Source of the DNA: an uncultured Clostridia bacterium
GTDB lineage: Bacteria > Bacillota > Clostridia > Oscillospirales > Acutalibacteraceae
DNA: 13,874 bases
Direction: 5' to 3'
NCBI GenBank assembly: GCA_947623765.1
Contig: CANQIG010000030.1
Location: forward strand, 1 to 13,874
Under the pieces are notes generated by a model that was not told the origin of the DNA, did not search any database, and worked only from the letters and a program-made list of their open reading frames with translations. Shown here piece by piece: positions 1 through 5,470 of this stretch. The position numbers and the translations under genes are program-made. Every line of letters begins with the position of its first letter. The first letter of the stretch is position 1.

Positions 1-1131
1 ATCGACGAGCTCGGCGCCGGCACCGACCCGGTCGAGGGCGCGGCGCTCGCCGTGTCCATCATCGAGGCGATGCGCGCGAAGGGCGCGAAGCTGATCGCGA
101 CGACGCATTACGCCGAGCTCAAAGCCTACGCGCTGAACACCCCCGGCGTCGAAAACGGGAGCTGCGAATTCGACGTGCAGACGCTCCGCCCGACCTACCG
201 CCTCCTGATCGGCGTGCCGGGACGGTCGAACGCGTTCGCGATCTCCCGGCGGCTCGGGATGCCCGAGGCCGTCGTCGAGCGCGCGCAGGCGCTGATCTCC
301 GAGGAAAACACCGCGTTTGAAGACGTCGTCGGGCGGCTCGAGGAGAGCCGCCGGGCGCTCGAGGACGAGCGCGAGGGCGCGGAAAAGGCGCGGCAGGAGG
401 CGGAACACGCGCTTAAAGACGCCGAAGCGAAGCGCGCCGAGGCCGAAAACGCGGCGAAGCGCGCGATCGAGGAGGCGCGGCGCGACGCGTCCAGCCTCGT
501 GCAGCAGACGAGACGGCAGGCCGAGGCGCTGCTCGACGAGCTCGAAGCGCTGCGGAAACAGAAAAACCGCGAGATGTCCGCGGAGGACAAGGCCCGGCTG
601 CGCAGCGGCCTCAGAGATCTGGAGAAGACGAGCGACCCCGTGCGCGAGCGCGTGCCCGACGGGCCGTACGTGCTTCCCCGCCCGCTCGTCCCCGGGGACG
701 AGGTGCTGATCTATGACCTCGACAAGACCGCCACGGTGATCGAGATCGCCGGGGACCAGGCGCTCGTGCAGGCGGGGATCGTCAAGACCCGCGTGCCGGT
801 CGCGTCCCTGCGCCTGCGCGAGAAGGGCGGCGGCGCGAAAAAGACGCGCGGCGAGCGGAAAGTCACGAAGGACACCTCCGCCGCGCCCGCGCGCACCGAG
901 CTCGATATCCGCGGCATGAACGTGGAGGAGGCCATCCTTGAGGTCGACGCGTTCCTCGACCACGCCGTCATGCAGAAGCTCGAGACACTCACCATCATCC
1001 ACGGCAAGGGCACCGGCGTGCTGCGCAGCGGCATCCAGCAGCACCTGCGCCGCCATAAGGCCGTGAAGTCCTTCCGCCTCGGCACCTACGGCGAGGGCGA
1101 AAGCGGCGTCACCGTCGTCGAGCTCAAGTGA
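1..1131 (+). CDS. mutS2: Endonuclease MutS2, C-terminal part (5' end outside window)
   Basis: The frame is open from base 1 and gives 376 residues; the start lies upstream. The fragment begins in the ATPase domain with the Walker B motif IDELGAGTDP at residues 1-10 and the MutS-family TTHYAELKAYA segment near residue 36. A charged Glu/Arg/Ala-rich coiled coil covers roughly residues 100-200. The last 76 residues form an Smr domain, with the LDIRG motif near residue 302 and HGKGTG further on. MutS2 is not a mismatch-repair protein. In the family it acts on branched DNA, limiting recombination, and in Bacillus on collided ribosomes, with Smr as the nuclease-like module. The lack of a mismatch-binding domain cannot be checked because the N-terminus is missing. 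The coding frame is intact to the TGA at 1129-1131. The repeat element starts about 30 bases later and no ordinary terminator is seen before it. Confidence 0.95.
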   Translation: MDELGAGTDPVEGAALAVSIIEAMRAKGAKLIATTHYAELKAYALNTPGVENGSCEFDVQTLRPTYRLLIGVPGRSNAFAISRRLGMPEAVVERAQALISEENTAFEDVVGRLEESRRALEDEREGAEKARQEAEHALKDAEAKRAEAENAAKRAIEEARRDASSLVQQTRRQAEALLDELEALRKQKNREMSAEDKARLRSGLRDLEKTSDPVRERVPDGPYVLPRPLVPGDEVLIYDLDKTATVIEIAGDQALVQAGIVKTRVPVASLRLREKGGGAKKTRGERKVTKDTSAAPARTELDIRGMNVEEAILEVDAFLDHAVMQKLETLTIIHGKGTGVLRSGIQQHLRRHKAVKSFRLGTYGEGESGVTVVELK

Positions 1132-1160
1132 GAGGGGGCTCCGCCCCTTGATGTCACTTA

Positions 1161-1568
1161 AAGGTCGCGCCAAGGGGCGCTGCCCCTTGGAACCCCTTAA
1201 GGTCGCGCCTTTTTGAAAAAAGGCGCCCGAAAAACTTCATCCGGGCTCGACCGGGGGCTTGGCGAAATTTGGAAGTGCAGCGCTCCATCGGCGGCTTGCG
1301 GAAAACAGAGCCGAGCGAACCACTTCAACTGCGCCGAAAAACGCGGCGCTCCGCTTCCCGTCTCCCCCGGCGAAGTTCGCGAAGCGCAGGCAAAGCCCGT
1401 TTCGTTTGCACTACGCACGCTTGCGGAGAACAGGAGAACACCCCTTTCCCTCGCAGCACGCACGGCGCGGGTTGCGCGGAGATTCACTCGGCATCGGTAA
1501 GCGCGCGTCAGCGCGCGCCCCGCGACCTAAAAGTTCTTTTGCCTACTTTTCTTTCAAGAAAAGTAGGC
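1161..1568 (+). repeat. Composite hairpin-bounded repeat element, copy 1 (modules A-B-C-D)
   Basis: This non-coding unit is also represented, rearranged, at 8956-9957. Module A (1161-1237) has a GC hairpin, CAAGGGGC/GCCCCTTG (1171-1178 with 1182-1189), then the hairpin GCGCCTTTTT/AAAAAGGCGC (1205-1214 with 1217-1226). Module B (about 1246-1310) begins CTCGACCGGGGGCTTGG. Module C (about 1389-1497) contains GTTTCGTTTGCACTACGC. Module D (about 1498-1568) contains an alternating GC tract, CCCCGCGACC, AAAAGTTCTTTT and a final 13-bp hairpin. Short open frames run through it but they follow the repeat, not a protein. It fills the space between mutS2 and the TPM gene. It could be a non-autonomous mobile element or a REP-like transcript element; no transposase is present. 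Confidence 0.8.
1541..1568 (+). repeat. Terminal hairpin of repeat module D
   Basis: The arms GCCTACTTTTCTT (1541-1553) and AAGAAAAGTAGGC (1556-1568) pair perfectly over 13 bp around a TC loop. The same hairpin occurs with altered but still pairing arms at 9747-9774 and 9932-9957. No U-run follows the stem, so it is not a classical intrinsic terminator, although the upstream AAAAGTTCTTTT may serve that role for minus-strand transcription. The promoter of the next gene begins at the next base. Confidence 0.8.
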
Positions 1569-1597
1569 TTGACATAGGGAGGGAATGGGCATAGAAT
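1569..1597 (+). promoter_or_regulatory. Sigma-A promoter for the TPM-domain gene
   Basis: TTGACA at 1569-1574 and TAGAAT at 1592-1597 are separated by 17 bp, a near-consensus housekeeping promoter. Transcription would start near 1604, giving a leader of about 40 bases before the ATG at 1643. The -35 box touches the last base of the module D hairpin. Confidence 0.8.
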
Positions 1598-1642
1598 ATA
1601 GGTAGAGATTTGTTGAAAAACGAAAAAGGTAAGGTGATTGGA

Positions 1643-2653
1643 ATGAGAAGAACAGAGCGGGACGGGACGAAACGCGGTTTGAAGCGCATCCGGCGCTTTG
1701 CGGCGCTGTGGATGGCGCTGCTGCTTCTTCTCACGGCGGGGCTCCCGGCCTTCGCGGAGGGGACCGATCCCGCCGGAGCGGACCCGACGAACACGGACGG
1801 CACGACGCCCGCGGGTCCGACGGTACCGGCGAAGCCGGAGAATTTCTACGTGTATGACAACGCGGGGGTCCTGAGCGCGGAGACCGAGCAGGCGATCCTG
1901 GACAAGGACGCGGAACTCAGCAGCCACTACGGGATCGAGATCGTCATCATGACGTTCACGACGCTCGGCAATACCAGCTCGAGCGCCTACCGGCAGTTTT
2001 CCGAAGACATTTACAGCGCCTGGGGCATCGGCGGCGCGGAGGACCGCGGCGCGCTCCTGATCCTCTATACGCAGGACGACAACTATGACGCGGTCGCGGG
2101 CGCACTGGGGCCGCAGTTCACGAAGGCCGGCCTCACGGAGCTGCACCAGAAGTATACCGAACCGAAATTCGCGACCGGCGACTACAATGGCGCAGCGCTC
2201 GACTTCTTCAACGCGGCGGCGGACGCGGCGGTCGCCTATATCGCCGGGGACCCCGTGGAGAGCAGCGCCCCGAGCTCCGGCGCGGAGGCGGCCGCGGGCA
2301 GCTCGAACGGCAGCTCGCAGAGCGCCGGCACGGCGGGCGGCCAGACCGGCACAGAGCAGAAGGAGGAGGGCAACCCGGTCCTCGGCGCGATCTGGACGGT
2401 CGTGAAGGTGCTCCTCGTCGTCGCGCTGATCCTCGCGGTGCTCGTCGCCGTGATCTATATCCACGGGCAGATGGTCCGGCAGAAGCGCCGCGCGGCCCGG
2501 AGAAACGGCGCGCGCAGCACTTCCGGCAGATCCTCGGCTTCGACGTCCCGGCGTCGGCCGGACGGCGCTTCGGAGCGCTCCGGGACTGCTTCGGACGACG
2601 ACTACAAGTCGTTCTCCGACCGGTACGGCTCCTCCGGACGGGATGGGACGTGA
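1643..2653 (+). CDS. Secreted, C-terminally membrane-anchored TPM-domain protein
   Basis: The product has 336 residues. The N-terminus (MRRTERDGTKRGLKRIRRF) is basic and is followed by a hydrophobic core and the probable signal peptidase site AFA|EG near residue 38. After a short Thr/Pro/Gly linker comes a TPM domain (about 66-202) with FYVYDNAGVLS, a central IEIVIMTF strand and DRGALLILYTQDDNYDAVAG. A Ser/Gly/Ala-rich linker leads to one membrane segment (about 249-273) and a basic Arg/Ser-rich tail that should lie in the cytoplasm. TPM domains occur in cell-envelope proteins of mostly unknown function; the plant member TLP18.3 acts in photosystem II repair. No substrate can be assigned. ATG 1643 is preferred because an AAGGTG-type site lies 6-12 bases upstream. 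A TTG at 1610 is in frame but poorly placed for the promoter. It is likely monocistronic. Confidence 0.85.
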   Translation: MRRTERDGTKRGLKRIRRFAALWMALLLLLTAGLPAFAEGTDPAGADPTNTDGTTPAGPTVPAKPENFYVYDNAGVLSAETEQAILDKDAELSSHYGIEIVIMTFTTLGNTSSSAYRQFSEDIYSAWGIGGAEDRGALLILYTQDDNYDAVAGALGPQFTKAGLTELHQKYTEPKFATGDYNGAALDFFNAAADAAVAYIAGDPVESSAPSSGAEAAAGSSNGSSQSAGTAGGQTGTEQKEEGNPVLGAIWTVVKVLLVVALILAVLVAVIYIHGQMVRQKRRAARRNGARSTSGRSSASTSRRRPDGASERSGTASDDDYKSFSDRYGSSGRDGT

Positions 2654-2728
2654 TTCACATAATCCGGGGGGTTGTTTAAGGATTTCCCGGGGAATGCAAC
2701 AATATTTCTCAATTTTTGTCGAAAGGGC

Positions 2729-2757
2729 TTGAAAAGGCCACGGAAATGTTGTATAAT
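2729..2757 (+). promoter_or_regulatory. Sigma-A promoter for the ohrR-like gene
   Basis: TTGAAA at 2729-2734 and a perfect TATAAT at 2752-2757 are spaced by 17 bp. The predicted start near 2764 leaves a leader of about 73 bases. OhrR regulators usually repress their own or an adjacent promoter. I did not find an obvious copy of the AT-rich TACAATT-type operator known from Bacillus. Confidence 0.85.
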
Positions 2758-2764
2758 AAATTTT

Positions 2765-2798
2765 GCGACCGTGCGCTGATTTTTGTCGCGTGCGGTCG
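2765..2798 (+). promoter_or_regulatory. Inverted repeat in the ohrR leader
   Basis: CGACCG (2766-2771) pairs with CGGTCG (2793-2798), and a further CGC/GCG can pair inside after a 2-bp mismatch. It starts almost at the predicted transcription start, so it is either a leader hairpin or an operator-like site for the regulator. Both readings are inference. Confidence 0.35.
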
Positions 2799-2836
2799 AA
2801 CTTCCGTGCCCGAAAAAATTCGGCAAAAGGAGATCC

Positions 2837-3292
2837 ATGCCCATGAAACCGGCAAAGAAAACCCCAAATTACGATGCGCTTCTTCTGAAGAACCAGCTCT
2901 GTTTCCCCCTGTACGCGAGCGCGCGTGCCGTGACCCGTCAATACACGCCCTATCTGGACGCCATCGACCTGACCTATACGCAGTACGTCATCATGATGGT
3001 CTTCTGGGAGAAAAAAGAAACGACCGCCCGGGACCTCGGGGAGCAGCTCTTCCTCGATTCCGGTACGCTCACGCCCGTCCTCAAGAGTTTGGAGGCGAAG
3101 GGCTTCATCACCCGCCGCCGCGACCCCGACGACGAGCGCAAGCTGCGCGTGACTGTCACCGAGAAGGGCATGGCCCTGCGCGAGCAGGCGCTGGAGATCC
3201 CGGAGAAGGTCTCCACCTGCATCCCCCTCGACCCGGAGGAAGCGAAAACGCTCTACACCCTGCTCTATAAGCTCCTCCACGAGCTCCGCTGA
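2837..3292 (+). CDS. ohrR: MarR-family organic-peroxide-sensing repressor, OhrR type
   Basis: The protein has 151 residues. From memory of Bacillus subtilis OhrR, the N-terminal helix LKNQLCFPLYASAR, the RQYTPYLDAIDLTYTQY segment, the winged helix (LGEQLFLDSGTLTPVLKSLE, about 67-86) and the DDER wing turn (98-101) all align. Cys22 sits where the peroxide-sensing cysteine (Cys15 in B. subtilis) lies, and Tyr36 and Tyr47 match the two tyrosines that contact it. The family represses the peroxidase gene ohr until the cysteine is oxidised. No ohr gene is in the window, so the target is unknown here. A second cysteine, Cys128, could make it a two-cysteine sensor. ATG 2837 follows AAAAGGAG (2825-2832); ATG 2843 is also possible. 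An upstream TTG at 2783 is unlikely because it ignores this site. Confidence 0.85.
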   Translation: MPMKPAKKTPNYDALLLKNQLCFPLYASARAVTRQYTPYLDAIDLTYTQYVIMMVFWEKKETTARDLGEQLFLDSGTLTPVLKSLEAKGFITRRRDPDDERKLRVTVTEKGMALREQALEIPEKVSTCIPLDPEEAKTLYTLLYKLLHELR

Positions 3293-3435
3293 GCACCTTT
3301 CGCCCCACCCCCGGACCCCGCGCAGTCAGCGCGGCCATCCCCGAAAAGGCACAGCCCCGCGCGGGCAGGCGACCATCACCGAGAACTCCGCCGCGCGCCC
3401 CCTCAGCGCGAAGAAATCCAAACCAGCTCTACACC

Positions 3436-3476
3436 CCGCTCAGCGGAGCTTTGTACAGGTTCCGCTGAGCGGTTTT
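3436..3476 (+). terminator. Intrinsic terminator downstream of ohrR
   Basis: CCGCTCAGCGGA (3436-3447) and TCCGCTGAGCGG (3461-3472) form a perfect 12-bp stem around a 13-base loop, followed by TTTT. It lies about 145 bases after the ohrR stop. The short U-run suggests moderate efficiency. Confidence 0.7.
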
Positions 3477-3715
3477 CCCTTCTCCGCATCCCCACACCGT
3501 GCGCAACTCTCTCCCGAACTGTCACAGAGAACGCCGCCGCGTGCGTCCCCACGCCACGCTCACCAGCGCGTGACCCATCTTAAAAACGGCTGCTGCGGAG
3601 ATTTACCGCCTGCTGCACGTGAAATGCAGGCAAATTCCACCCAAACACAGGCAAAACCCTACCAACTCCCACATCAAAAAAGGGGGCTCCCCGCGCTTTC
3701 CGTTCGACATCCGTT

Positions 3716-3738
3716 TGCAGTCGCAGCTTGCGGCTGCA
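3716..3738 (+). terminator. Possible weak terminator hairpin
   Basis: TGCAGTCGC (3716-3724) and GCGGCTGCA (3730-3738) pair over 9 positions with one T-G wobble and a 5-base loop, followed by ATTTTATT. No gene ends just upstream, so a function is uncertain. Confidence 0.3.
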
Positions 3739-3929
3739 ATTTTATTCTGCCATTTCCGGACATTTTCTGACACTGTTTTTCCTCCCCGACTTTTCCACTG
3801 CAGCACCACATCAAGCCCTCGATTCCCAAAAAAGTTCGCCTGTATACCACATCCCGAGTGAATCCCCATGCCCTGCCCGCACGCGTGGACTTGCAGTCAT
3901 TTTCCGAAACGACGCGCTCATCGCCCAAC

Positions 3930-4172
3930 CATCAATTTCTTTGACTGTTCGCTCTCCGTTTGGGCCGCGAGGCTGTCCCTGCCCGGTCCACTGGAACGGG
4001 AATCGCGCCGAAACTCGTGTCCAAACACCTCCCACAATCAAAAGTTTTGATTTTTGGGCTTTATCCTGCGTTGTAGATGCCTTTTGCTCCAAATTACGGC
4101 GCATGGCGGAGACACGCCGACCGCTCGAACGCGCAGGGTAAACCTCCTGCAAACATCAATAATTTTGACTGT
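3930..4172 (+). repeat. Pair of 19-bp direct repeats, 224 bp apart
   Basis: Bases 3930-3948 and 4154-4172 share CATCAAT and TTTGACTGT and match at 16 of 19 positions. The second copy continues into the palindrome TTGACTGTCAA (4165-4175). A binding site or chance in AT-rich DNA are both possible. Confidence 0.35.
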
Positions 4173-4502
4173 CAATTTTCTTCTTTCGCCCGATCTCGGC
4201 CCCTTGACCGCGCTTCGGGCGCGGGATAGACCCGCAGGCCCGCATTTCGGCGGGGCAGGAGATTTTTGCCCACGCGGGAACCGCGTTTTCCCCGGCCCGC
4301 CCGCGCTCGGCCCGCGAAAAAGGCGGGTTTGCCTTTGTTTCTTTCCCCCTCTCGCGGCCGCGGAGCTGCCGCCGCGCTGCGGAACTGCCCTGTGCGGCGG
4401 GCGGGATGCGGGCAGATTTTGTTGCCCGGTCCGTGGGGAGCCGCAGGATATAGGCGAAAGAACGGGAAGCGGGAATTTTTTTGCGAAAAGCGCGGAAAAC
4501 CC

Positions 4503-4532
4503 TTGACATTTTACCGCCAAATACGGTATAAT
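4503..4532 (+). promoter_or_regulatory. Sigma-A promoter of the rpmH operon
   Basis: Consensus TTGACA (4503-4508) and TATAAT (4527-4532) with an 18-bp spacer. Transcription should start near 4539, leaving a leader of about 125 bases before rpmH. It is one of the strongest promoters in the window, as expected for a ribosomal protein gene. Confidence 0.9.
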
Positions 4533-4541
4533 TACGCAGTG

Positions 4542-4574
4542 TCACTGTGAACATCACGGTGAGTATCACTGTGA
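4542..4574 (+). promoter_or_regulatory. Three 12-bp-phased TCACNGTGA repeats after the rpmH promoter
   Basis: TCACTGTGA (4542-4550), TCACGGTGA (4554-4562) and TCACTGTGA (4566-4574) are each self-complementary around a central base and start exactly 12 bp apart. They lie at about +3 to +36 of the predicted transcript. The symmetry suggests an operator for a dimeric regulator; alternatively each TCAC can pair with several GTGA segments in the leader RNA. No regulator is identified. Confidence 0.6.
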
Positions 4575-4611
4575 TGAAAAGATGGTGGCGCGCGCAACTT
4601 TGAATTTCATC

Positions 4612-4629
4612 GCGCGGGATCTCCCGCGC
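4612..4629 (+). promoter_or_regulatory. GC-rich hairpin in the rpmH leader
   Basis: GCGCGGG (4612-4618) and CCCGCGC (4623-4629) form a 7-bp stem with an ATCT loop, ending 20 bases before the ribosome binding site. No U-run follows, so it is not a terminator. It may affect translation or stability of the rpmH message. Confidence 0.5.
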
Positions 4630-4663
4630 ATGGACATACCGTGCAAAAAGGGGGAATACCGAG

Positions 4664-4798
4664 ATGTTCAGAACGTACCAGCCGAAGAAGCTGCACCGCA
4701 AGAAGGAGCATGGCTTCCGCAAGAGAATGGCGACGCGGAACGGGCGCAAGGTCCTGGCCCGCCGCAGAGCGAAGGGCAGAGCTCGCCTGACCTATTGA
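4664..4798 (+). CDS. rpmH: 50S ribosomal protein L34
   Basis: This 44-residue, very basic protein begins MFRTYQPKKLHRKKEHGFRK and contains RMATRNGRKVLARRRAKGR, the full L34 pattern at the normal length. L34 binds 23S rRNA in the large ribosomal subunit. The start ATG at 4664 follows the purine run AAAAAGGGGG (about 4645-4654). It is the first gene of the cluster and has its own strong promoter at 4503. It stands immediately before rnpA, the near-universal bacterial arrangement. In many bacteria dnaA flanks rpmH on the other side; here that side has only non-coding DNA and ohrR. Confidence 0.97.
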   Translation: MFRTYQPKKLHRKKEHGFRKRMATRNGRKVLARRRAKGRARLTY

Positions 4799-4813
4799 TA
4801 CTGCTCTCTGGGG

Positions 4814-4844
4814 AGGTCACCGTGGCGTGGCCTTTCTTTGTTTT
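4814..4844 (+). terminator. Possible attenuator between rpmH and rnpA
   Basis: AGGTCAC (4814-4820) and GTGGCCT (4827-4833) pair over 7 bp, with one T-G wobble and a 6-base loop, followed by the T-rich run up to 4844. Partial termination here would explain how a cell makes much more L34 than RNase P protein from one promoter. The stem is modest, so the call is tentative. Confidence 0.5.
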
Positions 4845-4871
4845 ACGTGACCGGAAAAAAGGCGCTGCTGG

Positions 4872-5222
4872 ATGGATAAAGTCATACCGCTGACGGAAAA
4901 TTACGAGTTTCGCCGGGTCTACGCGAAGGGAAAAAGCGCGGTGCGGCCCACGGTCGTGGTCTATGCGCTGCGGCGGCCCGGAAAGGCCGTGCGCGTGGGC
5001 ATCACGGCGACGAAAAAGATCGGCTCGGCCGTGGAACGCAACCGGGCGCGGCGGCTCCTTCGGGAGAGCGTGCGCGCGCTGTGGCCGCGGCTGCGCTTCG
5101 GCTACGATTTCGTGCTGGTCTCCCGGGGAAAAACGGCGCACGTCAAGTGCGGCGCGGTGCTCTCTGAGATGACGGACGCCATGCGCGCGCTTTCCGTGCT
5201 GCGCGAGGAGGCGGACGCATGA
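4872..5222 (+). CDS. rnpA: Ribonuclease P protein component
   Basis: The 116-residue protein is of typical family length. It starts DKVIPLTENYEFRRVYAKG, and the signature RNR motif lies in VERNRARRLLRE (about 54-65). With the catalytic RNA (rnpB, not in this window) it removes 5' leaders from precursor tRNAs in the cytoplasm. The ATG at 4872 lies 73 bases after rpmH, beyond the possible attenuator, with a purine run AAAAAAGG as ribosome binding site. Its TGA (5220-5222) overlaps the yidD start ATG (5219-5221), which implies translational coupling. Confidence 0.96.
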   Translation: MDKVIPLTENYEFRRVYAKGKSAVRPTVVVYALRRPGKAVRVGITATKKIGSAVERNRARRLLRESVRALWPRLRFGYDFVLVSRGKTAHVKCGAVLSEMTDAMRALSVLREEADA

Positions 5223-5455
5223 GCCGCTTCGCGCCGAAGCGCCTGTTGATCGCGCTGTTCCGGTTCTACCAGAAGGCGAAGCCCGCAGGGATGCGGGGAA
5301 GCTGCAAGTACATCCCGACCTGCTCCGCCTACGGCATCGAGGCCGTGGAGCGCTTCGGCGCTCTTCGCGGCGGACTGCTCGCTCTCTGGCGTATTCTGCG
5401 CTGCAACCCTTTTTCCAAGGGCGGGTACGACCCGGTCCCGGAAAAAAGACGATAA
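5219..5455 (+). CDS. yidD: Membrane protein insertion efficiency factor YidD
   Basis: The 78 residues carry the family signature GSCKYIPTCSAYGIEA (about residues 26-41), a following amphipathic stretch and the RCNPFSKGGYDPVP ending. The N-terminus is predicted to bind the inner face of the membrane as an amphipathic helix. YidD proteins assist YidC-dependent insertion of membrane proteins. The gene overlaps rnpA by 4 bases and its stop overlaps the AAAGGA ribosome binding site of yidC, so these three are a tightly linked unit. Confidence 0.95.
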   Translation: MSRFAPKRLLIALFRFYQKAKPAGMRGSCKYIPTCSAYGIEAVERFGALRGGLLALWRILRCNPFSKGGYDPVPEKRR

Positions 5456-5470
5456 AGGATTGACAAACGA

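Larger units (their letters stand above)
3477..4502. other. About 1 kb without a convincing gene
   Basis: Open frames of 60-160 residues exist on both strands but they overlap one another, show no recognisable domain and lack well-placed ribosome binding sites. The part at about 3560-4180 is visibly more AT-rich than the flanking genes, while 4190-4450 is again GC-rich. I see no tRNA, no CRISPR-like repeat and no cluster of TTATCCACA-like DnaA boxes. A perfect AATCAAAA/TTTTGATT palindrome (4036-4043 with 4045-4052), followed by TTT, and one 19-bp direct repeat are the only structures noted. Confidence 0.6.

Noticed and set aside
1205..1226. Intrinsic terminator of mutS2
   Set aside because: The T-run forms one arm of the stem rather than following it. 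The neighbouring GC hairpin at 1171-1189 also lacks a U-run.
1508..3280. Minus-strand open frame of 590 residues
   Set aside because: It lies antisense to both the TPM gene and ohrR and crosses two good plus-strand promoters and the repeat hairpin; composition is low-complexity.
3293..4502. An active replication origin
   Set aside because: No cluster of TTATCCACA-like boxes, no AT-rich unwinding repeats and no dnaA or dnaN in the window; only kept as a possible relic.
4156..4749. Minus-strand open frame of 197 residues with a hydrophobic start
   Set aside because: It is antisense to rpmH and to its promoter, with no recognisable domain and no convincing ribosome binding site.
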